64,000 bases of DNA from Terriglobales bacterium (lineage in GTDB: Bacteria > Acidobacteriota > Terriglobia > Terriglobales > Acidobacteriaceae), in contig DASTZZ010000072.1 in NCBI GenBank assembly GCA_035764005.1, positions 1 to 64,000 on the forward strand, given 5' to 3'. Position numbers and translations under genes: made by a program. Below the pieces are notes generated by a model, which searched no databases, had not been told where the DNA came from, and saw only the letters and a list, made by a program, of their open reading frames with translations. Positions 26,067-34,800 of this stretch are shown in pieces (within the stretch, counting starts at the first letter, position 1; each line of letters begins with the position of its first letter).

Positions 26067-27449
26067 ATGTCCAGCCTCGAACAGCTTGGGTTCACCTTTC
26101 AGCCGCAGCGGCGCGTGTTCACTGTGCGGGACTTGGTTTCAACCGTCCGCACTGGCCTGGAGCGCGAGTATACCGACGTGTGGATCGGCGGAGAGATCTC
26201 GAACTATCGCCCGGCCGATTCCGGCCACCTGTATTTCACCCTCAAAGACGGCGAGGCTCAGCTTCGAGTGGTGATGTTTCGCATGCAGGCGCGGCTCCTG
26301 CGCTTCCGTCCCGAAAACGGAATGGAGATCGTGGCGCGCGGTCGGGTGACGGTGTACGAGAGCCGCGGCGAGCTGCAACTCATCGCCGAGTACCTGGAGC
26401 CCAAAGGCGCGGGCGCGCTGCAGATTGCCTTCGAGCAACTCAAGGCCAAGCTCGCGGCAGAAGGACTGTTTGAATCGACCCGGAAGAAACCAATTCCGGC
26501 GCTTCCGCGCTGCATCGGCATCGTGACTTCCCCTCGTGGCGCTGCCATCCACGACATGCTCAACGTCATGCGGCGCAGACACGCAAGTGCGAGCCTGCTG
26601 ATTTATCCCGCGCAAGTCCAGGGCGAGGCTGCAGGATCGGAAGTGGTCGCCGGCATCCGCTACTTCAACAAGTCACGCAAGGTAGACGTCATGGTGATCG
26701 CTCGCGGTGGCGGCTCGCTCGAAGATCTGGCGGCATTTAATAACGAAGGTCTAGCGCGCGCGATCTTCGCTTCCGAAATTCCGATCATTTCCGCAATTGG
26801 GCATGAGACAGATTTCACGATTGCGGATTTTGTCGCCGACTTACGCGCGCCCACTCCTTCTGCTGCCGCGGAGATGGTAATTGCCGCGCGACAACAACTC
26901 GAAGATCAAATTGGTTCGTTGGCACGACGTCTGGAGCATGGAATCCGCTATCGCCTGATGCTGAATCGGCGCAGGTTCCAGGATCTTGGCGAGCATCGCG
27001 CGGTCATGCGCATTACGGACGCGATCCGCCGACGCGAACAACGCCTCGACGATCTGTCTGCAAGACTGCTGGCATCGCAGCGCGAGTCGCTGCAGCGCTA
27101 TCGACGACGCCTGGAACTCGCCGCTGTCCGCGTGCGCCATCACGACTTGCGCCGCCAATTCCAGAGCATGCAGAAGGACTTGGACGGGCTCGCATGGCAG
27201 CTTCCGCGAGCGATCCGAACCAGGCTCTTTGCGCTCCGCGCGCGCCTGGAACAAGCTTCTGCGCGGCTCGACGCACTTTCCCCTCTCAAGATTCTGGAAA
27301 GAGGTTACGCGGTGGTATTCGATGCTGCAGGAGTCCCGATCTCTGATGCCACAAATGTGAATGTTGGTGATGCGTTGAACATCCGGCTGTCCAAAGGAAG
27401 GCTCGGCGCAGAGGTCACCGAAGTCAAACGATCCCCGAAATCCGAGTGA
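26067..27449 (+). CDS. xseA: Exodeoxyribonuclease VII large subunit
   Basis: A 460-residue XseA. The N-terminal OB domain includes VWIGGEISNYRPADSGHLYFTLKD. The catalytic core includes GIVTSPRGAAIHDMLNVMRRR, VIARGGGSLEDLAAFN and SAIGHETDFTIADFVADLRAPTPSAAAEM. A long coiled-coil region (about 290-430) follows, and the C-terminus is KILERGYAVVFD. The small subunit gene xseB is usually next, but is not found here; a REP-like element and a short acidic ORF follow instead. Confidence 0.96.
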   Translation: MSSLEQLGFTFQPQRRVFTVRDLVSTVRTGLEREYTDVWIGGEISNYRPADSGHLYFTLKDGEAQLRVVMFRMQARLLRFRPENGMEIVARGRVTVYESRGELQLIAEYLEPKGAGALQIAFEQLKAKLAAEGLFESTRKKPIPALPRCIGIVTSPRGAAIHDMLNVMRRRHASASLLIYPAQVQGEAAGSEVVAGIRYFNKSRKVDVMVIARGGGSLEDLAAFNNEGLARAIFASEIPIISAIGHETDFTIADFVADLRAPTPSAAAEMVIAARQQLEDQIGSLARRLEHGIRYRLMLNRRRFQDLGEHRAVMRITDAIRRREQRLDDLSARLLASQRESLQRYRRRLELAAVRVRHHDLRRQFQSMQKDLDGLAWQLPRAIRTRLFALRARLEQASARLDALSPLKILERGYAVVFDAAGVPISDATNVNVGDALNIRLSKGRLGAEVTEVKRSPKSE

Positions 27450-27463
27450 CCCTCAGTTGCAAC

Positions 27464-27547
27464 TCACCCGTCCGCTACCCGCGGGCGGTACTGACTCTGA
27501 GCGCAGCAGCGTTTCGTTAGTACCGTCCGCGTAAAGCGGATGGGTCA
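27464..27547. repeat. REP-like palindrome, second copy
   Basis: Arms at 27464-27493 and 27519-27547 share the TACCGTCCGC and GCGGATGGGT cores with the element in rnpA, but pair less perfectly and enclose a longer loop of about 25 nt. It lies directly after the xseA stop. Confidence 0.75.
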
Positions 27548-27624
27548 CTCAGACACCCTTGCGCGATCCTCCGTTTACAACCTCTTGTCCAGACTTACCC
27601 ATCTGCTCATCAAGGGAGATCAAC

Positions 27625-27864
27625 ATGGCGCACGAGAGAAAATCCGAACTCAATCGCATGCAGCAGGACGGAGTAGTACCTGAAACTCCATACGGATTAC
27701 CGACAGACGACCTACATCCAGACGGAGAACCTCACTCCGGCACAACTCCCCCGGGAGCGCCGGATCCTGGAAGGAGACTGGATCCGAATGCATCAATTGG
27801 ATGGGGTGAAGCGCCTGGAGAAGAAGGCGAACAGCCGCAACCCAAGCCAGATCGCGCCGCATGA
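27625..27864 (+). CDS. Small acidic Pro/Gly-rich protein, hypothetical
   Basis: A 79-residue frame with a good AGGGAG ribosome-binding site. The product begins MAHERKSELNRMQQDG and then is rich in Pro, Gly, Asp and Glu (PTDDLHPDGEPHSG, PPGAPDPGRRLDPN), with no hydrophobic segment, so it is probably intrinsically disordered. It does not resemble XseB, which is a helical protein. Coding is plausible but not certain. Confidence 0.5.
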   Translation: MAHERKSELNRMQQDGVVPETPYGLPTDDLHPDGEPHSGTTPPGAPDPGRRLDPNASIGWGEAPGEEGEQPQPKPDRAA

Positions 27865-27922
27865 AGTCCGCGCTCACATTGCTGGAAAAAGCAGCCGCCG
27901 AAAGTTAATCACAAGAAAATAT

Positions 27923-27946
27923 GGAGGGAGATTTCTCTCTCCCTCC
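27923..27946 (-). terminator. Intrinsic terminator of the TonB-dependent receptor gene
   Basis: A 9-bp stem (GGAGGGAGA / TCTCCCTCC) with a 6-nt loop lies 19 bp past the receptor stop codon. It is followed on the minus strand by a T-rich run (ATATTTTCTT). Confidence 0.75.
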
Positions 27947-27964
27947 ACAGAGCTAAAGCGCAAC

Positions 27965-30900
27965 TTAGAACGAATAGCGCAGTTGCAGTTTGATTTGGCG
28001 ACCGCCGTATCGTGTCAAGCTGTTGTCCGCGAATGACGAGCCGTCGGCCAGCACGGTGTCGGTTCCGGCGGTGTTTGAAACTGAGTCTCCAAGACCTTCA
28101 TTCGGGTGATTGAAGATGTTGTAGAACTCCGACCTGAATTCAAGCTGCTGGCTTTCTTTTCCGGGAATATGGAACCTGCGGCTGAAAGCCATGTTGTTGT
28201 TGATTGCTCCGGGTTGCAGGAACGTGTTTCGTCCGACATTTCCCAGTCCGGGAAGGACCAGGAAGTGAACCGAGTTAGCGGCGACTGCCGTCAGAGTGCC
28301 ATCAGCCTCAAACGTCTGACCGTCATAAATGGTGCCCGCAACGCCTCCTTGTTTTGCCAGGAAACTCCCGTCAATCCCAAAACTGCTAAACGGGGCAGAG
28401 GCATTGCCCAGGAATGGACGGTCATTGGTCGCGCGGCGGTCACCGTTCTGATCGAATCCGCTGTTAATGGTGGCTGGAGCACCGGTTTGGAAGAATGAGG
28501 TTCCGGCAATCTCCCATCCGCGGGTGAGAAAGCTCACTGCTGAAGTCAGGAAGTTGCTGGAGCTGTTCCATCCGTGAATGTCCCAAACATAGGTGAGGGC
28601 CAAGCGATGGCGACGATCGTAAGCTGATAGCCCACGGTCCTGAGAACGTCCATTGCTGGTAATCAATTCGTTCTGCGGGAACGAAGTCGCTGAGCCAAAC
28701 AGCGTGAAGACTTCGGAAACATTATCAATCAGCTTGGAGTAAGTGTAGGCTCCGCGGATCAAAACTCCGCTCTTAAAACGACGATCAACTTTCAAATCGA
28801 GACTGTGATAAATGGAGTCTCCTGAGTTGTCGCGGACGGTAATCGGTCCGCGGTTTGGATTGAGCCGCGGCAATCCAATTCCCAATCCGGGATTCAGTTC
28901 GTCATTGGCAAACAGCCGTTCTCCACGATTGCCCACGTATGCAGCCGTGAAAACCATCGACAACGGTAGCTCGCGCTCGATGTTTGCGTTCCACTGATGC
29001 GTCACAGGATTCTTTAGATTTTGATCAATAGAGGAAACCGAAGAAGCAAGAGTCAGATTCGGACTTATCTGCCCGAGCAGACCCGTTGCATTCGCCAAAC
29101 CGCGCGAGTTCGGATCGGAATCTCCCAGCAGGGTCCCGGAAACGGCATTCGGAGAGCTGGCAGCTTCGTTGTCGGTTATGTTGGTGAAGAGCGTGTCATA
29201 GAACACGCCGTAGCCGGCACGCAACACGGTTTTGTCCTGACCGAAGAGTCCATTCCAGAACCGCGGAGTATAGGAAAATCCCACGCGCGGGCCAAAGTTG
29301 TTGCCGTCTTCCCTCACATGTACTGGCGTTGGAGGAAAAGTGTTCGAGGGCTCTGTTTGGATGTTAATTCCAGGGTACGGCAGCACGTTTGCCGGATTGT
29401 TGTCGAACTCGTAGCGAAGTCCGAGATCGACGGTCAGATTCGATTTGGCATGAATCGTGTCCTGGAAATAAAACCCTTCCTGGAATACTTTCGGACGAAT
29501 GGTCGGATTTCCGAACGTTAAAGCTGCGCCGTTTGAAGATCCGGTGAAATTGTCGACAAAGTTGCCTAATCCACTGAAGCCGCCTCCGCTACCAAAGGTG
29601 AGGGTGCCGCGAGAGTTGAACGGAACCTCATCGCGAACGAGGATGCGCGCGACATCGCCTCCTACTTTGAAGGTCTCAATGCCTTTCACCAGAGTGTAAG
29701 CATCCTGGAACTGATAGGTTGTGTGGCCCCGGCCCTGAGGCAATGCCGAATTCACTCCCAGCAGTGGAAACAAATTAGCGTTCAGGCCACTAATGCTGTT
29801 AACCGTGGGGAGGTTAAACAATGGATTTTTCAGTGTTTGAGCTGTCGGAGCAAACTGAAAGTCAAATCGGCCTTCAGAAGCGCGAAATTCATTGACCGCG
29901 CTCGCGGAGAGGGTGTGAGTCCAGGTAATGCCGAAATTTTCCGAAGGACCGCCCTGCTCCGTGTCCAGACCCGGTAATGATTGTGGGAAGTTGAAGAAAT
30001 CCGGCGATAAAGAATTGCGGTCATGGATGTACCGAGCTGAAATCGTGTCCGCCGCGCGCGGGACGAAATCAATACGGTACGTCCATTGCGTATCGGGATT
30101 TAGTTGCGCCGGAGGGGTGCGCTGAGTTGATCCAAATTCCACAAGGCAGCCACCGCTGGTTGCGCTAACGAAAGCAGCCGGGCAACCTGCTCGCGGACCG
30201 ATGTCAACAGAGCTCAGGCTGTTCTGGCCCCCACGCAGCGATCCAAAGTATTGCAAAAGAAGGTTAGCGTTAGGAGTATTAGCCGCTGTAAGGGCAGCGA
30301 CTCCGTTGGCTGTTGGCGCAAGGATCGTAGCTGGAGCAGCATTGCCATAGAACCTCTGCCATTGCGAGCTTCCGAAGGCAAACAGTTTATTTTTCCAAAT
30401 TGGGCCACCAGCGGTAAAGCCGAATGTGTGCGTGTCAAAGCGAGGCTTGGTTCGCGAGGTCTGCCCGCCGAACCCATCCTGCGCAGTAACCGCGTTCAAT
30501 CCTGAACCGGCATAAAGTTCCCAGGCCGATCCATGAAATTGGTTCGTGCCGCCTTTCGTGATCACATTGGTTACCGAACCACCGCCGCGACCGAATTCCG
30601 CCGAATACGAATTCGTGAGGACGACTACTTCCTGGACGGTGTTCACATTGTTGGGCTGGAGAGCCTGACCCTGAATGGAATTGTCGTTGTCATCCTGACC
30701 ATCGAGAAGGAAGTTGTTGGCGCGAGGACGCGATCCATTCACGGAAAATCCGGTGCCGTTGCTCAGGCTATTGCTGCCCACATCAATCACACCGGGCTGA
30801 GTGAGCGCGAGAGAAATCACGTTCAGGTTGAAAACTGGAACGTGCTCGGTTTCGACACTCTCGATCGTGTGCTCCAGTGAGCCGCTCTGGGTCTGGAGGT

Positions 30901-31297
30901 CGGTAGCCGCTCCGCTTACCTCGACTGTGTCGCTGACAGTGCCCACCGCGAGTTCAGCGTTGACTGACGTGATGATCGAAGCCTTCACGTCCACCTGTTC
31001 GATGGTGGTCGTTTTGAAGCCATTGGCAGTAACGGTTACTCTGTAAAGACCGGGTTCAACGGCTTCCATTCTGTAGCCGCCGTTTGGGCCGGAGGTAGTG
31101 GTGCGTTCCGTTCCAGTCTGAACGTTGCGCGCAGTTACATTTGCATTCACTACTACCGCTCCGCTGCTATCGACTACTGTGCCGGCAACAATGCCTTTGC
31201 TGGTTTGCGCAAAAGAAAAGACCGGGAGAAGCAGTGCCACCGCGCAGATAAAACCAAGCTTCACCAGGCCCCGAGCCGCGCTCGTTGTAAACGACAT
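27965..31297 (-). CDS. TonB-dependent receptor with carboxypeptidase-regulatory-like domain (Oar-like)
   Basis: A 1,110-residue outer-membrane protein. It has a signal peptide (GLVKLGFICAVALLLPVFSFAQ), a carboxypeptidase-regulatory-like beta-sandwich (GIVAGTVVDSSGAVVVNANVTA onward, about 30-115), a plug domain (FSVNGSRPRANNFLLDGQDDN, then VVVLTNSYSAEFGRGGGSVTN) and a large beta-barrel ending in the aromatic LQLRYSF. The ATG at 31297 is preceded by GGAGG at 8 bp. This architecture is typical of Acidobacteriota. No SusD partner or degradative enzyme adjoins it, so its substrate is unknown. Confidence 0.93.
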   Translation of the reverse strand: MSFTTSAARGLVKLGFICAVALLLPVFSFAQTSKGIVAGTVVDSSGAVVVNANVTARNVQTGTERTTTSGPNGGYRMEAVEPGLYRVTVTANGFKTTTIEQVDVKASIITSVNAELAVGTVSDTVEVSGAATDLQTQSGSLEHTIESVETEHVPVFNLNVISLALTQPGVIDVGSNSLSNGTGFSVNGSRPRANNFLLDGQDDNDNSIQGQALQPNNVNTVQEVVVLTNSYSAEFGRGGGSVTNVITKGGTNQFHGSAWELYAGSGLNAVTAQDGFGGQTSRTKPRFDTHTFGFTAGGPIWKNKLFAFGSSQWQRFYGNAAPATILAPTANGVAALTAANTPNANLLLQYFGSLRGGQNSLSSVDIGPRAGCPAAFVSATSGGCLVEFGSTQRTPPAQLNPDTQWTYRIDFVPRAADTISARYIHDRNSLSPDFFNFPQSLPGLDTEQGGPSENFGITWTHTLSASAVNEFRASEGRFDFQFAPTAQTLKNPLFNLPTVNSISGLNANLFPLLGVNSALPQGRGHTTYQFQDAYTLVKGIETFKVGGDVARILVRDEVPFNSRGTLTFGSGGGFSGLGNFVDNFTGSSNGAALTFGNPTIRPKVFQEGFYFQDTIHAKSNLTVDLGLRYEFDNNPANVLPYPGINIQTEPSNTFPPTPVHVREDGNNFGPRVGFSYTPRFWNGLFGQDKTVLRAGYGVFYDTLFTNITDNEAASSPNAVSGTLLGDSDPNSRGLANATGLLGQISPNLTLASSVSSIDQNLKNPVTHQWNANIERELPLSMVFTAAYVGNRGERLFANDELNPGLGIGLPRLNPNRGPITVRDNSGDSIYHSLDLKVDRRFKSGVLIRGAYTYSKLIDNVSEVFTLFGSATSFPQNELITSNGRSQDRGLSAYDRRHRLALTYVWDIHGWNSSSNFLTSAVSFLTRGWEIAGTSFFQTGAPATINSGFDQNGDRRATNDRPFLGNASAPFSSFGIDGSFLAKQGGVAGTIYDGQTFEADGTLTAVAANSVHFLVLPGLGNVGRNTFLQPGAINNNMAFSRRFHIPGKESQQLEFRSEFYNIFNHPNEGLGDSVSNTAGTDTVLADGSSFADNSLTRYGGRQIKLQLRYSF

Positions 31298-31681
31298 TCG
31301 TATCGCCTCCAAATTTCGTCCCACACTGCGGGAGCGCAGCGTGAGCTAGTCAGCTACATAGCAGGCGCGCTGCCACTGGGACGCAATGAGGGCACTGAGT
31401 CCCAGATTGGGACTTGAAGTGCTGCCTTGATGATGAAACGTCAGTGGGAGGGGACAAGCGGCGAACTAGAAACAATGAAACGGCGAGCGATAGCTACGAA
31501 AATACAATTTTTCGTATCACACGAGCGGCCTTCTACCTGATTTTGTATTCACAATGCGCCATCCTGTACCAGGTACCGGTGAGTAGTCCCACCATCGTTT
31601 TCTACCATTCACGATCTCACCCCGGCAGGATTGTGCAACCACAGGTGAATCAATTTGGGACCGTACCGCGGCAATAAAACG
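31298..31681. other. Intergenic region upstream of the TonB-dependent receptor
   Basis: About 380 bp between the receptor start and the end of ccmD. I find no convincing coding frame, terminator or promoter. A short palindrome (CCCAGATTGGG, 31401-31411) is the only local symmetry noted. Confidence 0.4.
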
Positions 31682-31819
31682 CTAAGGTTTTTTTAATTCT
31701 TCAACTTCTCGCTTCACCTGCACGAAGCCCCGGACCAGGTACAGAACGTATCCGAGATGCACACACCAGGTGAGGATGTACGCTGCGTGCAGATGCTGAA
31801 GACTGCGAACCGTATCCAT
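31682..31819 (-). CDS. ccmD: CcmD-like small membrane protein
   Basis: A 45-residue protein, MDTVRSLQHLHAAYILTW..., whose ATG begins one base after the ccmC stop codon. A single membrane helix (AAYILTWCVHLGYVLYLV) is followed by a basic/acidic helix (QVKREVEELKKP). The aromatic-rich helix, size and position after ccmC match CcmD, which helps release haem-loaded CcmE from the CcmABCD complex. Confidence 0.75.
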   Translation of the reverse strand: MDTVRSLQHLHAAYILTWCVHLGYVLYLVRGFVQVKREVEELKKP

Positions 31820-32536
31820 TTATCTGGCCTCCGCTCGAGCGAGTTGAATGTCATGAACCGCTTGCGCTTCGTGCAATTCCTGACGCGCACGTTCCAGCTT
31901 GTATCGCACCCAAAACACCAGCGCGCCATAGCAGAGAAAGGCCGCGAGGTTGATGAGCAATGCCGGCACCATGCTCGGATCAAGTCCGGAAGAGCCTTGC
32001 TCGCCAAAAATTACCGGCTGCGGATGTTGCGTGCGCCACCAACGAATTGACATATAAACGATCGGCACATCGACGAATCCGAAGATAGCCAGCGCTGCCG
32101 CCAAAGTCGGCGCCTGACCTGCAACCGACAGACGCCGCAACATCAGATAGCTGACATAAATGAGCCACAGAACAAAGGTGCTCGTCAGACGAGCATCCCA
32201 AGTCCACCAGATTCCCCAAACTGGCTTTGCCCAGAGCATGCCGGTCATCAAGCCCACCGAGCAGAAGATTACGCCGATTTCCGCAGCGGAAACCGCCACG
32301 GCATCGGCGGCCATGGCAGACGGAGTATGCCGTCGAACTAAATAGAAGATGGAAGCTACCAGGTTCACTGCGAACATCGCGAATGCTGTTGCGTAGGAAG
32401 GCACGTGGTAATAGAAGATTCGTTGAATATTGCCCATGGTCGCTTCCGTAGGCGCGACCTGCAGGGCTTCCCGCAGACCCAAAGAAAGAAGAATTGCAAC
32501 GCCAATAGCGCTCAGTGTGAATGTTGCGCGTTTCAT
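31820..32536 (-). CDS. ccmC: Cytochrome c biogenesis haem-handling protein CcmC
   Basis: A 238-residue protein with six hydrophobic helices and the tryptophan-rich haem-handling motif WGIWWTWDARLTS (107-119), plus a preceding conserved FYYHVPSYA with a candidate haem-ligand histidine at 44. CcmC delivers haem to the chaperone CcmE. The stop codon adjoins ccmD. No ccmA, B, E, F or H genes are in the window, so the pair stands apart from the rest of the system. The related CcsA is usually longer and lacks a CcmD neighbour. Confidence 0.9.
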   Translation of the reverse strand: MKRATFTLSAIGVAILLSLGLREALQVAPTEATMGNIQRIFYYHVPSYATAFAMFAVNLVASIFYLVRRHTPSAMAADAVAVSAAEIGVIFCSVGLMTGMLWAKPVWGIWWTWDARLTSTFVLWLIYVSYLMLRRLSVAGQAPTLAAALAIFGFVDVPIVYMSIRWWRTQHPQPVIFGEQGSSGLDPSMVPALLINLAAFLCYGALVFWVRYKLERARQELHEAQAVHDIQLARAEAR

Positions 32537-32600
32537 CTACGCGCAGTTTACTCCGGCAGAGGACGGAAAGGGAGTGTGCGGCACTTTACAGCAACGAGCT

Positions 32601-32777
32601 GTGGACCGAGTGGACTGTGTGGACGAAGTGGACTCGGTGGACCGAGCGCCTGGATGGGCGGGTGTGTGAGGAGTAAATGAGTGTGGGGAGGCCTGTGGGA
32701 AAACTGGCGCAGCCGAGCGATGGTTTATTGTCCACTCCTTCGTCCACTCAGTCCACAAAGTCCACTCCGTCCACACG
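32601..32777. repeat. Facing arrays of 9-bp repeats (GTGGACNNN and GTCCACNNN)
   Basis: Five GTGGACNNN units run head to tail at exact 9-bp steps from 32601 to 32645. About 85 bp later, five GTCCAC units (32730, then 32742, 32751, 32760 and 32769, again 9 bp apart) run in the opposite sense to 32777. The two arrays could pair as a long imperfect hairpin. They occupy the divergent interval between ccmC (start 32536) and dgt (start 32796). Confidence 0.85.
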
Positions 32778-32795
32778 CTGGTTTATCCTCACTGC

Positions 32796-33926
32796 ATGTA
32801 CGCACCCTATGCGTTGCGTTCTGAAGAGTCGCGAGGGCGGCGATATCCTGAAAAACCTCATCCCTACCGCTCGGTGTTCCAGCGCGACCGCGATCGCGTG
32901 GTTCATTCCCGCGCCTTTCGCCGCCTGGAGAGCAAGACGCAGGTTTTCACCAACCGCGACTCCGATCACTTTCGCAATCGGCTTACGCACACCATAGAAG
33001 TCGCGCAGATCGCCCGCACTGTGGCGTCGGCTCTGGGACTGAATTCTGATCTGACCGAAACCCTGGCGCTGGTTCACGACATAGGCCATCCGCCGTTTGG
33101 TCATGCCGGCGAAAAGGCGCTCGACCGCGAGATGCGCCGCTATGGCGATATCTTTGATCACAATCTTCATGCGCTCCGCATCGTGGAATATTTCGAGTTG
33201 CGCTATCCCGAATTTCGCGGGCTCAATCTTACGTTTGAGGTGCGCGAAGGCATCATTAAGCACTCGCGCGATTGGGACGTCAGCGAGTTTCCCGAGCTTG
33301 CAGAGTATTTGCTCGATCAGCGCCCGCCGTTAGAAGCCCAGGTCATCGATCTTGCCGACGAGCTTGCCTACAACGTTGCCGATCTGGACGATGGAGTGGA
33401 ATCGGGCATTCTCTCGATTGAGCTGATTCGCGAACGCCTGCCGGAATTTGAGCGTGTCTGGGAAGAGGTAGAGAAAAATTATCCGGACGCCCTTCCCAAA
33501 TTGAAATTCAGTGAATGCTTGCGGCGCAAGCTTGATCACATGGTGACCGATCTCATCCATGCGAGCGGTCATCGAATTCGTGCCGCTCGCATTCATCGAG
33601 CGAGCGAGGCACGGCAATATCCGGAACGACTGCTGCGATTAGGTCCTGAAGCCCACGCTGAGCGGCGAGCGACGAAAGAGTTTCTGCACGAATACCTGTA
33701 TGACAGTTCGATGCTTAGCGAGGACCGCGAACGCCTGGAGGACGTGATCTCAGATTTGTTTCGCTTCTGGATGGAGAATCCGGGAGAGCTTCCCGCCAGT
33801 TATCAGGAACAGCTCGAACAGGAGAAGCCGGCGCGTGTGGTTTGTGACTACATTGCGGGCATGACTGACAACTTCATCTTGCGAGAGCACGACTCGAGGA
33901 TCGTTGGACAAAACCGCCGCCGGTGA
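32796..33926 (+). CDS. dgt: Deoxyguanosinetriphosphate triphosphohydrolase-like protein
   Basis: A 376-residue HD-domain dNTP triphosphohydrolase. The metal-binding residues are H65 (RLTHTIEVAQIAR) and H94-D95 (LVHDIGHPPFGHAGE), with a later conserved aspartate in VIDLADELAYNVADLDDG. The N-terminal SRAFRRLESKTQVF is the family's substrate-binding block. It hydrolyses dNTPs to nucleoside and triphosphate. It is divergent from ccmC across the 9-mer arrays and convergent with the ABC permease gene. Confidence 0.93.
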   Translation: MYAPYALRSEESRGRRYPEKPHPYRSVFQRDRDRVVHSRAFRRLESKTQVFTNRDSDHFRNRLTHTIEVAQIARTVASALGLNSDLTETLALVHDIGHPPFGHAGEKALDREMRRYGDIFDHNLHALRIVEYFELRYPEFRGLNLTFEVREGIIKHSRDWDVSEFPELAEYLLDQRPPLEAQVIDLADELAYNVADLDDGVESGILSIELIRERLPEFERVWEEVEKNYPDALPKLKFSECLRRKLDHMVTDLIHASGHRIRAARIHRASEARQYPERLLRLGPEAHAERRATKEFLHEYLYDSSMLSEDRERLEDVISDLFRFWMENPGELPASYQEQLEQEKPARVVCDYIAGMTDNFILREHDSRIVGQNRRR

Positions 33927-34030
33927 GTTAACACGAAGGCCACGAAGTCTGAAAAGAAAGGTCACAGAGCGACCTTCTCCGTGAACTTGGTGTGAACTTC
34001 GTGCCCTTCGTGTTAACCCGGTTCCGGCGG
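33912..34030. repeat. Nested inverted repeat between convergent genes
   Basis: GTTAACACGAAGGCCACGAAGT-type arms at 33927-33948 and 33996-34017 are near-perfect reverse complements. Outside them lie CCGCCGCCGG and CCGGCGG motifs. The structure sits between dgt and the ABC permease and may act as a two-way transcription stop, although it lacks T-runs. Confidence 0.7.
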
Positions 34031-34032
34031 TG

Positions 34033-34800
34033 TCAACCTACGGCTTTCTTCTGAAACTGCCTCAGCCCTAATGCCAGCAGCAGCCCGTCAAAAAACGCCA
34101 GCGCGAGCAGAACGTATCCGGTAGGAATGTGCGGGAACTGTGGCACCACAGACGCGCGGAGTCCCTCACTGGCGTAGGCCAGCGGATTGATCAAGACGAT
34201 CTTTTGCAGGATCGGGAATTTGTCGAGCGCGCTCCACGGGTAATAGGTGCAGCCGAAGAAGATCATCGGCGTAAGCACCATGCTGAACATGAGTCCGATG
34301 TGCTGCTGATCCATCGAGCAGCCGAGAGCGAGACCTCCGGCTGCGGAGAAGGCTGCGACCAGTATCACCATGAGGATGAATAACGCAGGACTGATGTGGA
34401 ATTCCAATCCGGGACTCAGAATGAGCTGTCCCAACGGCAGCACGATGAGTCCTGCAATCATCGCCTGAATCAATCCGGCAAGCACCTTCTCGATCGCCAC
34501 CCAGGAAATCTCGATAGGCGCGAGCAGGCGATCTTCGATTTCGCGGGTCCACTGGAACTCGGCAATCAGGGGCATCGCTACTGCCCAAATTCCGGTAAAC
34601 ACCATGGTGATTGCCATGATGCCGGGAAGCAAAAGGCTCTTGTAGGCAGGCGGCATGTATCCGCTGCCGACCATCACGCGGCCGAATATGAACACGAACA
34701 GCAACGGCTGCAGAAACGTTTGAAACAGCAGTTGAAGTGCGTTGCGGCGTGCGACATGCACGTCACGCGCAAGAAGCGCAATAAAGGCAGCTCCGTTCAT
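34033..34800 (-). CDS. ABC-2 type transporter permease
   Basis: A 255-residue membrane protein with six predicted helices in the ABC-2 (DrrB-like) arrangement. Typical segments are LFQTFLQPLLFVFIFGRVM, LLPGIMAITMVFTGI, EDRLLAPIEISWVAIEKVLAG and MIFFGCTYYPWSAL before INPLAYASEGLRA. It overlaps the ATPase gene by 4 bp (ATGA) and forms an export system with it. The substrate is unknown. Confidence 0.92.
   Translation of the reverse strand: MNGAAFIALLARDVHVARRNALQLLFQTFLQPLLFVFIFGRVMVGSGYMPPAYKSLLLPGIMAITMVFTGIWAVAMPLIAEFQWTREIEDRLLAPIEISWVAIEKVLAGLIQAMIAGLIVLPLGQLILSPGLEFHISPALFILMVILVAAFSAAGGLALGCSMDQQHIGLMFSMVLTPMIFFGCTYYPWSALDKFPILQKIVLINPLAYASEGLRASVVPQFPHIPTGYVLLALAFFDGLLLALGLRQFQKKAVG

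Noticed and set aside
31414-31677. 87-codon plus-strand frame before ccmD
   Set aside because: No ribosome-binding site, no family pattern, and lower-quality codon use; treated as chance.
32601-32777. Reading the 9-mer arrays as an origin iteron cluster
   Set aside because: No replication initiator gene is near, and the arrays lie between ordinary housekeeping genes.
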